This document shows, one piece after another, positions 46,897-55,379 of a stretch of 64,000 nucleotides of DNA. The DNA is taken from assembly GCA_025963385.1 (NCBI GenBank), contig JAOPUT010000243.1:1-64000 (forward strand). The letters are read 5' to 3'. The stretch's first letter is position 1; every line of letters starts with the position of its first letter. Source of the DNA: Mycobacterium sp. Its GTDB lineage: Bacteria; Actinomycetota; Actinomycetes; Mycobacteriales; Mycobacteriaceae. The position numbers were made by a program, and so were the translations under genes. Under the pieces are notes generated by a model. The model worked only from the letters and a program-made list of their open reading frames with translations, made no database searches and was not told the DNA's origin.

Positions 46897-48208
46897 GTCA
46901 TCGCTCCTCACGTCTGCACCAGCAGCTAAGTTCGTTCGACGCAGCACGCTGCCCGGCGGCCTTCGCGTCGTCACGGAGTTCGTTCCGTCGGTGCGTTCGG
47001 CATCGGTGGGAGTGTGGGTGGGCGTCGGTTCACGCGACGAAGGTCAAAGCGTGGCCGGCGCCGCCCACTTCCTCGAGCATCTGCTGTTCAAGTCGACCCC
47101 GACCCGTTCGGCGGTGCAGATCGCTCAGGCGGTCGACGCCGTGGGCGGTGAACTGAACGCGTTCACCGCCCGCGAACACACCTGCTACTACGCGCACGTG
47201 CTCGACGCCGATCTCGAGCTGGCCGTCGATCTGGTGGCCGACGTCGTGCTCAGGGGCAGGTGCGCCGTCGATGACGTCGAGGTCGAGCGCGACGTCGTGC
47301 TGGAGGAGATCGCCATGCGCGACGACGACCCCGAGGACACCCTCGGGGACGTGTTCCTCTCGGCGATGTTCGGCGACCATCCGGTGGGCCGTCCCGTGAT
47401 CGGAAGCATCGAGTCGATCTCCACGATGACTCGCACGCAACTGCATTCGTTCCACGTGCGCCGATACACCCCTGAACGCATGGTCGTCGCAGTGGCGGGC
47501 AACGTCGACCACGACGACGTCGTCGCGTTGGTCAAGGAACACTTCGGGCCGCGCCTCATCGAGGGTCTTGAACCCGTCGCGCCGCGCAAGGGCACCGGTC
47601 GGGTTCCCGGTCAGCCCAGCCTGCGGGTGGTCAACCGTGACGGTGAGCAGACCCACATGTTCCTCGGGGTGCGGACGCCGGGCAGGCACTGGAAGCATCG
47701 CTGGGCACTGTCGGTGCTCAATGGTGCCCTCGGTGGTGGACTGAGTTCTCGGCTGTTCCAACAGATTCGGGAGACGCGTGGGTTGGCGTACTCGGTGTAC
47801 TCCACCATCGACACGTTCTCCGATTCCGGCGCACTGTCCGTGTACGCGGCTTGCCTACCGGAGCGGTTCGACGAGGTCACCCGGGTCTCGACCGACGTGC
47901 TGGCCGAGGTCGCCCGCGACGGGATCACCGAAGCCGAGTGGCGAATCGCCAAGGGCTCGTTGCGAGGTGGACTGGTCCTGGGTCTGGAGGACTCGGGTTC
48001 GCGGATGCACCGAATCGGTCGCAGCGAGCTCAACTTCGGAGAGCACCGGAGCATCGACGAAACGTTGGCACTCATCGATGCCGTCACGCTCGACGAGGTG
48101 AACGCGGTGGCCAAGCAGCTGTTGAATCGACCCTACGGTGCCGCGGTCCTCGGCCCGCACCGATCGAAGAAGTCACTGCCGCAAGCACTTCGGGATATCG
48201 CAGTCTGA
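46880..48208 (+). CDS. pepR: M16-family zinc peptidase PepR
   Basis: 442 residues. The inverted zinc motif HFLEH (H-x-x-E-H) lies in [17 protein letters not shown] at about residues 60-76, and the distal glutamate in [19 protein letters not shown]. Mitochondrial processing peptidase-like architecture: an active N-terminal half and a C-terminal half with [23 protein letters not shown]. The ATG at 46880 is chosen because M. tuberculosis PepR begins MPRRS, here MPRPSKS; it overlaps gpsI by 17 bases. Substrates are unknown. Confidence 0.94.
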   Translation: MPRPSKSSLLTSAPAAKFVRRSTLPGGLRVVTEFVPSVRSASVGVWVGVGSRDEGQSVAGAAHFLEHLLFKSTPTRSAVQIAQAVDAVGGELNAFTAREHTCYYAHVLDADLELAVDLVADVVLRGRCAVDDVEVERDVVLEEIAMRDDDPEDTLGDVFLSAMFGDHPVGRPVIGSIESISTMTRTQLHSFHVRRYTPERMVVAVAGNVDHDDVVALVKEHFGPRLIEGLEPVAPRKGTGRVPGQPSLRVVNRDGEQTHMFLGVRTPGRHWKHRWALSVLNGALGGGLSSRLFQQIRETRGLAYSVYSTIDTFSDSGALSVYAACLPERFDEVTRVSTDVLAEVARDGITEAEWRIAKGSLRGGLVLGLEDSGSRMHRIGRSELNFGEHRSIDETLALIDAVTLDEVNAVAKQLLNRPYGAAVLGPHRSKKSLPQALRDIAV

Positions 48209-48326
48209 CGAACCCGTCACTGGTACTGCCGCACCTGTCCGCCGCGCACTGATCGTCGAACGTGGATTACCCCCACGCCTTCGGCGATTTGGCGTGGGGG
48301 TAATCCACGTTCGGCGCCGGGGGGTG
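48209..48326. other. Convergent gap after pepR
   Basis: 118 bases; apart from the long perfect hairpin at 48257-48313 nothing is evident. Confidence 0.6.
48257..48313. terminator. Perfect 23-bp hairpin between convergent genes
   Basis: Arms 48257-48279 and 48291-48313 are exact reverse complements over 23 bases with an 11-base loop. The position between pepR and the minus-strand MOSC gene suits a bidirectional terminator; there is no U tract. Confidence 0.8.
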
Positions 48327-50051
48327 CTACAGGTCCAGGACCAGATTGCCATCGGGCTGGGCGATGCAGACGAGGATCGATCCCGCAGGGGGCTCCTCGA
48401 GAGGGGGCGGCTGGTACACGGTGGTGCCGTCGAGCACGTCGGTCACGCAGGTGTGGCAGACGCCGCTGCGGCACGAGTACCGGGTTGGCACGTCGCAGGC
48501 CTCGGCCATCTCGAGCAGGCTGTGGTAGTCAGGCGACCAGGCCGCGGCGATTCCGCTGCGGGTGAACGTGATTCGCGGTCCCGTGCCTGGCGGGCCGGCG
48601 GGCTGATGGGGCGGGGGATGCGGGACCGCCACGATGCCGGGGTTGATGGACGGCAGCGTGCCGAACAACTCGGAGTGAATGCTCTCGGATGCGATCCCCG
48701 CTGCGGTGAGCGCCTCGCGCATCGCGGCCATGAAGCCTTGGGGCCCACACAGATACGCGTCGGTGTCACCGGGCAGCTGCAGGGCGGCGATCGCCTGGGA
48801 ACTGAGGCGACCGCGGGTGACGTCAGCGCGGGTGGGCTCGCCTGCGGTGTACACGACGTGTGGATGGGCGTTGGGCAACTGCGCAAGGAGCCCGTCGACC
48901 TCGGCCGCGAAGGCATGCGTGTCGGCGTTGCGGGTGGTGTGGAGCCAGTAGACGTCGCGTCGGCTCTTGGCGTCCACGAGCGCGTGCAGCATGGCTAGTA
49001 CGGGTGTGATGCCAACCCCTGCGGAGATCAGCGCGACCGGCGTGGCGGCGTCGCCGAGGTAGAAGTCTCCGCGCGGCGCGGCGACGTCGAGGACGGAGCC
49101 CTCCCGTGCGTGGGCGTGCAGCCACGAACTGACCTGGCCGTGCTCCTCGCGCTTGACGCTGATGCGGTATCCGGGTGAAGCGGGATCCGCGGACAGCGAG
49201 TAGTTCCGCACCGGTGGCGGATCGCCGGCGCCGAGGACCTTGATCACGAGGTACTGCCCGGGAAGCGGTGTCGGCAGCGTCGTGTCGTCGTCGGCGTCCA
49301 GGTGGATGGACAGAACGTCGGCGCTCTCGGCCGTGGTCCCGGAGACGCGCAGCCGGCGGAAGCCATGCCACCCCGGCTCCACCCCGATCGGTGGTGCCAC
49401 CGCCTGCGCGTCGTCGGCCAGCATGTCTCGAAAGGATTGCTGCCAGCCAGGACTGAGCGCGGGAACGTCGACGACCATGCGCAGCTGCTCCGTGTTCCGG
49501 TTGGGCAGGTAGAGGAGGGCGTCCACGTCGGCGACGCTGAGTTCGTGTCTGCCGCGTCGGGTCCGTTCGATCGCGTCGCCCGCGCGGACGTAGCCCTCGG
49601 TGATGACCCTGAAGTAGAAACCCGGACGGTGATGTGAGACGAGCAGACTCGGCATGTCCGGCTCGTCGAGACGCATGCCGACCCGAAAGCAGGTGACCCG
49701 CGGCTGCGTGACCTCGAACTCGGCGTCGCCGATGCGGTATCGGTCGCCGATGCAGACGTCGTCGTCGCTGAGTCCCGAGATGGTGAAGTTCTCCCCGAAC
49801 TGGCCGGGCTGCAGGTCCTCCCGCCCGAGTTGGGACTTCCAGTAGTCGTAGGACTCGACCTGGTAGACCATCACGGCGCGCTGTTCGCCGCCGTGGCCGC
49901 CGAGATCACCTTGGCCGTCGCCGTCGACGTTGAGCCGTCGCACCATTCGCGGCCCGTCGACAGGGGTCTTGTAGATGCCGGTGTGCACCGTGCTGCCACG
50001 CCACTGCACGTCCTTGGGCATCCCGACGTTCAGTGAAACCAGAGTCCCCAC
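48327..50051 (-). CDS. MOSC domain - ferredoxin reductase - 2Fe-2S ferredoxin fusion
   Basis: 574 residues in three parts. Residues about 1-220 are a YiiM-type MOSC domain with GGEQRAVMVY, FGENFTISGL and the molybdenum-cofactor cysteine in TQPRVTCFRVG. Residues about 230-465 form an FNR-type module with VRNYSLSADP (FAD site), SAGVGITPVLAMLHAL (NAD(P)H loop) and YLCGPQGFMAAM. The C-terminal plant-type ferredoxin has the four cluster cysteines in YSCRSGVCHTC (C-x4-C-x2-C) and LVCIAQ. This is a complete electron chain from NAD(P)H via FAD and 2Fe-2S to a molybdenum site, like enzymes that reduce N-hydroxylated compounds; that role is inferred from YiiM/mARC-type families. A GGGAG site precedes the GTG. 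Confidence 0.88.
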   Translation of the reverse strand: MGTLVSLNVGMPKDVQWRGSTVHTGIYKTPVDGPRMVRRLNVDGDGQGDLGGHGGEQRAVMVYQVESYDYWKSQLGREDLQPGQFGENFTISGLSDDDVCIGDRYRIGDAEFEVTQPRVTCFRVGMRLDEPDMPSLLVSHHRPGFYFRVITEGYVRAGDAIERTRRGRHELSVADVDALLYLPNRNTEQLRMVVDVPALSPGWQQSFRDMLADDAQAVAPPIGVEPGWHGFRRLRVSGTTAESADVLSIHLDADDDTTLPTPLPGQYLVIKVLGAGDPPPVRNYSLSADPASPGYRISVKREEHGQVSSWLHAHAREGSVLDVAAPRGDFYLGDAATPVALISAGVGITPVLAMLHALVDAKSRRDVYWLHTTRNADTHAFAAEVDGLLAQLPNAHPHVVYTAGEPTRADVTRGRLSSQAIAALQLPGDTDAYLCGPQGFMAAMREALTAAGIASESIHSELFGTLPSINPGIVAVPHPPPHQPAGPPGTGPRITFTRSGIAAAWSPDYHSLLEMAEACDVPTRYSCRSGVCHTCVTDVLDGTTVYQPPPLEEPPAGSILVCIAQPDGNLVLDL

Positions 50052-50171
50052 CGCGTCTCCCGTCTCGAGGCCTCGTGACGATTGTTCAGGGGCGCGCGGT
50101 CCGGCTCAAGACCCAAATGCACATCGCCCGGCCGACGCAGGGTCAGCCGGGCGATGGGTGAAACAGGTCTG

Positions 50172-51287
50172 TCAGGCGAGCAGTGCCGCCGGGTCGGTGA
50201 AGGGCAGGCCGAGATCGGAGGCAACCTGCTCGGACACCAGTGCGCCCTCGTGTGTCGAAAGACCCTTGGCCAGTGCGGCATCCGAGGCGCACGCCGCCTG
50301 CCAGCCCTTGTCGGCCAGCTTGAGCACGTACGGCATGGTCGCGTTCGTCAGCGCGAAGGTCGACGTGCGCGGCACCGCGCCGGGCATGTTGGCCACGCAG
50401 TAGAAGACGGTGTCGTGCACGGCGAACGTCGGGTCGTCGTGCGTCGTCGGATGCGAGTCCTCGAAGCAGCCACCCTGGTCGATGGCGATGTCCACCAGGA
50501 CCGCGCCCGACTTCATGCCCGCGACGGTCGCGTTGGTGACGAGCTTGGGGGCCTTGGCACCGGGCACCAGCACCGCACCGATCACCAGGTCGGCCTGCTT
50601 GACTGCCTCTTCGAGCTCGAGGCTCGACGAGTAGCGCGTCTCGATGCTGCCGCCGTACTCGGCGTCGATCTTGCGCAGCGTGTTGACGTTCAGGTCGAAG
50701 ACGGTGACGCGAGCGCCCATCCCCTTGGCGACGGCGGCGGCGTTGTCGCCTGCCATGCCACCGCCGATGACCACGACGTTGGCCGGTGCCACGCCGGGCA
50801 CGCCGCCCATCAGGACGCCGCGGCCGCCGTGGGTGCGCATCAGGTGGTACGCGCCCACCTGCGCGGCGAGTCGGCCCGCAACCTCGCTCATCGGGGCGAG
50901 CAGGGGCAGCGCACCATCGGCGGTCTGGACCGTCTCATACGCGATGGACGTGGTGCCCGACGCCATCAGTGCGTCGGTGCACGGCCTGGACGCCGCCAGG
51001 TGAAGGTAGGTGAACAGCGTCTGGCCCTTGCGCATCCGGCCGTACTCGGACTCGATGGGCTCCTTGACCTTGAGCAGCAGTTCGGCCTCGGCCCAGACCT
51101 CGTCCGCGGTGTCGACGATCTGGGCGCCCGCGGCCTTGAAATCGCGGTCGGCGATCGCCGAGCCGTCGCCGGCGCCGGCCTGGATGAGCACCTCGTGACC
51201 ACGTCGGGTCAGCTCCGCGACACCGGCCGGGGTGATGGCCACCCGGTACTCGTTGTTCTTGATCTCGGTCGGGACTCCGACACGCAT
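50172..51287 (-). CDS. ald: L-alanine dehydrogenase
   Basis: 371 residues; NAD-dependent, reversible alanine/pyruvate interconversion, also used for glyoxylate reduction in mycobacteria under low oxygen. The N-terminal catalytic part has [21 protein letters not shown] and a KVKEP lysine. The Rossmann domain has [21 protein letters not shown], and the C-terminal part contains [24 protein letters not shown] with the family's conserved His/Asp set. Unlike its regulator, ald has a clear AGGAG site five bases before its ATG. It is divergent from aldR, with a 93-base control region. Confidence 0.97.
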   Translation of the reverse strand: MRVGVPTEIKNNEYRVAITPAGVAELTRRGHEVLIQAGAGDGSAIADRDFKAAGAQIVDTADEVWAEAELLLKVKEPIESEYGRMRKGQTLFTYLHLAASRPCTDALMASGTTSIAYETVQTADGALPLLAPMSEVAGRLAAQVGAYHLMRTHGGRGVLMGGVPGVAPANVVVIGGGMAGDNAAAVAKGMGARVTVFDLNVNTLRKIDAEYGGSIETRYSSSLELEEAVKQADLVIGAVLVPGAKAPKLVTNATVAGMKSGAVLVDIAIDQGGCFEDSHPTTHDDPTFAVHDTVFYCVANMPGAVPRTSTFALTNATMPYVLKLADKGWQAACASDAALAKGLSTHEGALVSEQVASDLGLPFTDPAALLA

Positions 51288-51380
51288 GACCGCTCCTAAA
51301 GTCGTGTTCTGGTAGCTAAATTGTGAAGAAGATTCAGGTGAAGTACAACACCATCGATGGAGATTCGATAAGATCGACCA
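51288..51380. promoter_or_regulatory. ald-aldR divergent control region
   Basis: 93 AT-richer bases. CCATCGATGG (51351-51360) is a perfect palindrome across the expected -35 of aldR, and two GATTC motifs lie at about 51331 and 51362. On the minus strand, a TTGTAC / CACAAT pair about 17 bases apart is a possible ald promoter. These are candidate AldR sites. Confidence 0.45.
51369..51380 (+). promoter_or_regulatory. Leaderless -10 of aldR
   Basis: TAAGAT (51369-51374), six bases, ATG. Confidence 0.55.
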
Positions 51381-51896
51381 ATGTCAGAACGATCTTCGAA
51401 GTCGGTCGTGCCCAGCCCGGCGTCGCCGAAGAATGTTCGACCCGCTGACCTCGACGACACCGACCGGCGCATTCTGACCGCGCTGCACGGCGATGCCCGG
51501 ATGTCCAACAGTGCGCTCGCGGAGCTGGTCGGGATTGCGCCGTCGACCTGTCACGGGCGGGTGCGCCGACTCCAGGACATCGGCGTGATCCGTGGTTTCT
51601 ACGCCGACATCGATCCCGCCTCGATCGGTCTTGCGATGCAGGCGATGATCTCGGTCAGCCTGCAGTCGAATGCGCGCGGCAAGATCGGCACGTTCATCGA
51701 GCACATCCGCAAGCGCCCGCAGGTGATGGACGTCTACTTCCTCGCGGGCGCCGACGACTTCATCCTCCACGTCGCGGCGCGCGACACCGACGACCTTCGC
51801 TCGTTCGTGGTGGAGAACCTCAACGCCGACGCCGACGTGGCGGGTACCCAGACCTCGCTGATCTTCGAGCACCTGCGCGGAGCGTCGCCGCTGTGA
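51381..51896 (+). CDS. aldR: Lrp/AsnC-family regulator AldR
   Basis: 171 residues. After a 25-residue polar extension, the helix-turn-helix lies in LDDTDRRILTALHGDARMSNSALAELVGIAPSTCHGRVRRL (about residues 27-67). The RAM ligand-binding domain follows, with VMDVYFLAGADDFILHVAARD (the G-x-x-D core). Lrp-type proteins form octamers that respond to amino acids. The divergent position next to ald matches M. tuberculosis AldR (Rv2779c), which controls ald with alanine and other amino acids as effectors. Its stop overlaps the next start (GTGA). Confidence 0.94.
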   Translation: MSERSSKSVVPSPASPKNVRPADLDDTDRRILTALHGDARMSNSALAELVGIAPSTCHGRVRRLQDIGVIRGFYADIDPASIGLAMQAMISVSLQSNARGKIGTFIEHIRKRPQVMDVYFLAGADDFILHVAARDTDDLRSFVVENLNADADVAGTQTSLIFEHLRGASPL

Positions 51897-52771
51897 GTGT
51901 GGAGGAGGATCTCGACGAGCTCTACGGCGTCGCTCCGGAGGAGTTCACCGCACGACGCAAGGAACTGGTGGCGGCGGCGAAGAAGCGTGGCGACGCCGAG
52001 CCGGCCAAGCTCGTCGCCGCGGCGCGAAGGCCGACGGCGGCGGCGTGGGTGGTGAATGCACTGGTGCGGGCCGACGACACCGCACGGGCCAGGCTTGGCG
52101 ACCTCAGTGAGCGGCTACGCGCGGCGCACGCGTCCATGGACGGCGCTCGCATCCGTGAATTGTCCTCCGAGCAACGCAAACTCGTCGACCAGCTGGTGCT
52201 GGCTGGACTCAAGGCCGCCGACGTGTCCCAGCCGTCGGCGGCGCTGCGCGACGATGTGGTGGGCACGCTGCAGGCGGCCATTGCCGATCCCGACGTCGCA
52301 GCGCGTCTCGGTCGGCTGGAGAAGGCTGAAAGGTGGTCGGGCTTCGGTGATTTCGGGTCGGTCACCGCGGTGGGTGCGGCGCGCAAGCCGAAGGCTCCAA
52401 AAGCTCCGAAGGTGCCGGAGTCCGAATCGTCCGACGATCGCGAGTCGGTCGAGAGCGAGGTGGCTGCTGCGACGGAACGCGTCGCCTTGGCGCGGGCTGA
52501 CGTCGACGATGCGGAACACGCACTTCATGACGCGGATGACCTGCTGTCCGAACGTACGGCCAAGCTCGCGACCGCGCGCAGGCGCTATGAGAAGCTCCTC
52601 GAGACGCTGAGCGCCGCCGAGCGGGAGGTCGAGACCGCCGACGAAGAGGCGACGGCGGCCGAGCGAGCCGCCAAGGAGGCGGCCGATCGATTGGCCGCGG
52701 CGGCAGCTGAGCTACACGTTGCAGAAGGTGAGTTGGCAAGGCTCGACCCACCGACCAAGGCGTCGAGATAG
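51893..52771 (+). CDS. Conserved coiled-coil protein of unknown function
   Basis: 292 residues. The N-terminal half (about 1-150) is helical with YGVAPEEFTARRKELVAAAKKRGD and an RRPTAAAWVVNALVR segment. A Lys/Pro-rich hinge (GAARKPKAPKAPKVPE, about 163-178) leads to a C-terminal coiled coil of about 100 residues dominated by Ala, Glu, Arg and Asp heptads. No enzymatic motif or membrane segment is seen. It is translationally coupled to aldR through a GTGA overlap; a second GTG at 51899 is possible. I recognise it only as a conserved mycobacterial type (Rv2778c/Rv2777c neighbourhood not confirmed). Confidence 0.65.
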   Translation: MSVEEDLDELYGVAPEEFTARRKELVAAAKKRGDAEPAKLVAAARRPTAAAWVVNALVRADDTARARLGDLSERLRAAHASMDGARIRELSSEQRKLVDQLVLAGLKAADVSQPSAALRDDVVGTLQAAIADPDVAARLGRLEKAERWSGFGDFGSVTAVGAARKPKAPKAPKVPESESSDDRESVESEVAAATERVALARADVDDAEHALHDADDLLSERTAKLATARRRYEKLLETLSAAEREVETADEEATAAERAAKEAADRLAAAAAELHVAEGELARLDPPTKASR

Positions 52772-52820
52772 CGCTGGCAGTCGAATCTCCCGCAGAAATC
52801 GACTGCCAGCGCTATCTCGA
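52763..52820. terminator. Perfect 22-bp hairpin between convergent genes
   Basis: Arms 52763-52784 and 52799-52820 are exact reverse complements over 22 bases with a 14-base loop. The first arm includes the last codons and stop of the coiled-coil gene. It suits a bidirectional terminator for that gene and the ureohydrolase gene. Confidence 0.8.
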
Positions 52821-52834
52821 TGTGTGGCCGACGG

Positions 52835-53782
52835 TCAGTGATTGGCCGCCAGTACCGACAGCAGCTCGTAGCCGACGTGCGCCGCGGCGATGCCGGTGAT
52901 CTCGGCGTGGTCGTAGGCGGGCGACACCTCGACGATGTCGGCGCCCACCACGTTCAGCCCGACGAGTCCCCGCAGGGTGTTCAGCAGCTCGCGCGACGTC
53001 ATGCCACCAGCCTCGGGCGTCCCGGTGCCGGGGGCGTGGGCGGGGTCGAGCACGTCGATGTCCACGGAGACGTACACGGGCCCGCCGTCCAGCCGAGTCC
53101 GCATCCGGTCGACGATGCTCTTCACACCGTCGAATTGGTAGTCGTCGGAACGGATCACCTGGAACCCGAGGACGGCGTCGTCCTCGAGGTCCTGCTTGCT
53201 GTACAGCGGGCCGCGGATGCCGATGTGCTGCGAGCGCTCCATGTCGATCAGGCCCTCCTCGCTGGCCCGCCGGAACGGTGTGCCGTGCGTGTACGGTGCG
53301 CCGAAGTACGTGTCCCAGGTGTCGAGGTGGGCATCGAAGTGCAGCACGCCGATCGGGCCGTGGTCGCGGGCCAGCGACCGCAGGATGGGCAGGGCGATGG
53401 TGTGGTCACCCCCGATGGTGAGAACGGTCGAGCCGTCCTTGCGAAGGTCGGTGATCGACGAGTCGATGGTATTGATCGCATCCTCGATGTTGAACGGGTT
53501 GACCGCGATGTCCCCGCAGTCGGCGACCTGCTGTGAGGAGAACGGCGACACATCCATCGCAGGGTTGTAGGGCCGCAACAACTTCGACGCCGCACGCACG
53601 TGGCCCGGTCCGAAGCGGGCGCCTGGCCGGTAGGACACCCCGCTATCGAAGGGGATGCCCACGATGGAGACGTCGGCGGCCGTGACCTGATCGATGCGGG
53701 GGAGCCGTGCGAACGTGGCGGGGTCGGTGTAGCGCGGGACGCGACTGGCGTCCGGTGGCCCGATGATGTTGCGGTCGCTCAT
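52835..53782 (-). CDS. Ureohydrolase-family enzyme (agmatinase/guanidinobutyrase-like)
   Basis: 315 residues of the arginase/agmatinase fold. The binuclear Mn site is complete: GGDHTIAL (His), HFDAHLDT (Asp-His-Asp), and [21 protein letters not shown] (two Asp). The GTGTPEAGG loop is usual for agmatinase, guanidinobutyrase and related enzymes rather than arginase. These cleave a guanidino compound to urea and an amine. The gene is downstream of an NCS1 permease (ATGA overlap) and divergent from a PucR regulator, so the likely job is the breakdown of an imported guanidino compound; the actual substrate (agmatine, 4-guanidinobutyrate, guanidine or a ureido acid) is not decided by sequence. Confidence 0.88.
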   Translation of the reverse strand: MSDRNIIGPPDASRVPRYTDPATFARLPRIDQVTAADVSIVGIPFDSGVSYRPGARFGPGHVRAASKLLRPYNPAMDVSPFSSQQVADCGDIAVNPFNIEDAINTIDSSITDLRKDGSTVLTIGGDHTIALPILRSLARDHGPIGVLHFDAHLDTWDTYFGAPYTHGTPFRRASEEGLIDMERSQHIGIRGPLYSKQDLEDDAVLGFQVIRSDDYQFDGVKSIVDRMRTRLDGGPVYVSVDIDVLDPAHAPGTGTPEAGGMTSRELLNTLRGLVGLNVVGADIVEVSPAYDHAEITGIAAAHVGYELLSVLAANH

Positions 53783-55254
53783 CGGTTCTCCTCCTTCGTG
53801 ACGGTCGCGGCGATGTCCTTCGTGCTGCCGGGATCGGCGACCGCGGGGTCGGAGCCGATGAACGCGAGCTCAGCTGACACGTCCAACGACCTGGTGACCG
53901 CGATGTACACCAGGCCGGACACCAGCAGGCCGACCATGAACGCGATGTCGACCTCACCGAGCGCCTTGGCGGCGGGCCCGACGAAGAAGGGCAGGTCGAC
54001 GAAGGGGATTTCGGCGGCGACGCCGACCAGGAAGGCGGTCAGCCCGCGCCACGACCACGCACCGTAGATTCCGTTGGGGGTGAACAGATCTGCGATGGCG
54101 TAATGACCGCGCCGGACGAAGAAGTAGTCGGTCAGGTTCACCGCGGTCCAGGGCGCCAGCAGGTACAGCATGATGAGCAGCGTGGTGTTGAGCGCCGTGG
54201 TCGCATTCGACAGCAGCAGGCTCATCACCAGCCAAGCGACCGCCAACACCACGATGGTCACCACGCGCAGGTTGCGCGTCGGCTTGACCGACTTCAGTGA
54301 ATCGAGGCCCGTGACGACGGTGAGCATGCCGCTGTAGGCGTTGAGGCCCATCGTCGCGACGAGCACCAGTGTCGACACGACCGCGAGCACGCTGCCCAGG
54401 TACGAGAAGATGGCGTTGCCAGTCTGATTGATGCCTGCCAGGGCATCGCTGGCGCCGAGGTAGGTGGCCATCCAGGCGCCGAGCGGGATCAGCCAGGCGG
54501 GTGACGCGGAGGCGCCGAGGAACACCGACGCGATGATGGCGGACGGCTTGGTGTCGCGTGGCAGGTAGCGGCTGTAGTCGGAGACGTACGGCGCGTAGGT
54601 GATGTTGTAGGAGGCTGCGACGCTGAACTGCACCAGGAATGCGACGAACGTGAAACCGCCGGGCGTGGACGCCGTTCCGGTCACGCCGCCGAACAGCACA
54701 CCACAGGTCAGGACGATCCAGAGCGGCAGGGATATCCAGAACAGCACGCGGAAACTCTTGTGCAGCAGGTCGTGTCCGAAGATCGCGACGAGCGCGGCGA
54801 TGACCGTGATGACGACCGCTACCACCACGGGATTCCAGCCGAAGATCGATTGCAGGCCGGATTTGATGATGACGACGTCGACGACGTTGAAGCCGACGAA
54901 GGTGAAGAGCGTGCCGACGAGCGGCAGCAGCACGCCGCGGTAGCCGAACTGCGCCCTGGACTGAATCATCTGGGGGAGTCCCAGCACCGGCCCCTGGGTG
55001 GCGTGAAACGCCATGAACAACGTGCCGAACGCGATGCCGGCGATGCCCGCGACGATCGTCCACCCCAGCGACAGGCCGAGGCTCGGGCCGACGAAGCCGA
55101 GGGCGAGGGTGAAGGGCTGGAAGTTGCCGACGAACCAGAACGGACCCTGGTGCGACACCTTGCCGTGCCGCTCACCGTCGGGAACGTAGTCGATGGACCT
55201 GGTCTCGATCATCGAGCCGCGGGCTTCCGCGGTCTCGGGGATGGTGGATGACAT
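53779..55254 (-). CDS. NCS1-family permease (nucleobase/hydantoin-type cation symporter)
   Basis: 491 residues with about twelve hydrophobic helices. NCS1 features include the early [20 protein letters not shown] segment, an unwound first helix region and [13 protein letters not shown], which matches the family's DYSRY signature. The C-terminal [17 protein letters not shown] is also typical. Such proteins import cytosine, uracil, allantoin, hydantoins or similar compounds with H+ or Na+. Here the partner ureohydrolase and PucR point to a guanidino or ureido compound, by inference. The ATG has AGGAG six bases upstream. The C-terminal 30 residues are polar. Confidence 0.88.
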   Translation of the reverse strand: MSSTIPETAEARGSMIETRSIDYVPDGERHGKVSHQGPFWFVGNFQPFTLALGFVGPSLGLSLGWTIVAGIAGIAFGTLFMAFHATQGPVLGLPQMIQSRAQFGYRGVLLPLVGTLFTFVGFNVVDVVIIKSGLQSIFGWNPVVVAVVITVIAALVAIFGHDLLHKSFRVLFWISLPLWIVLTCGVLFGGVTGTASTPGGFTFVAFLVQFSVAASYNITYAPYVSDYSRYLPRDTKPSAIIASVFLGASASPAWLIPLGAWMATYLGASDALAGINQTGNAIFSYLGSVLAVVSTLVLVATMGLNAYSGMLTVVTGLDSLKSVKPTRNLRVVTIVVLAVAWLVMSLLLSNATTALNTTLLIMLYLLAPWTAVNLTDYFFVRRGHYAIADLFTPNGIYGAWSWRGLTAFLVGVAAEIPFVDLPFFVGPAAKALGEVDIAFMVGLLVSGLVYIAVTRSLDVSAELAFIGSDPAVADPGSTKDIAATVTKEENR

Positions 55255-55379
55255 GGAGTGCTCCTACGGCAGGGGTGTGTTGCGTATCACCATGCGCCAT
55301 GAGCCCATCAGGCACTATGTCCGAATTGTTCAAAGTGTCCATTAAGATTGGGCGAAATGTACATCCATGCGGGTGAGCG
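55255..55379. promoter_or_regulatory. Permease-pucR divergent control region
   Basis: 125 bases, AT-rich for this genome. TAAGAT (55343-55348) may be the -10 of the regulator gene, giving a 25-base leader. Two direct TGTCC motifs flank an AATTGTTCAAAG segment upstream of it and are candidate regulator contacts. Confidence 0.4.

Noticed and set aside
44641-46974. 777-residue open frame antisense to gpsI
   Set aside because: It mirrors the full PNPase gene, is rich in His/Asp/Arg as expected for the complement of GC3-rich coding, and has no domain.
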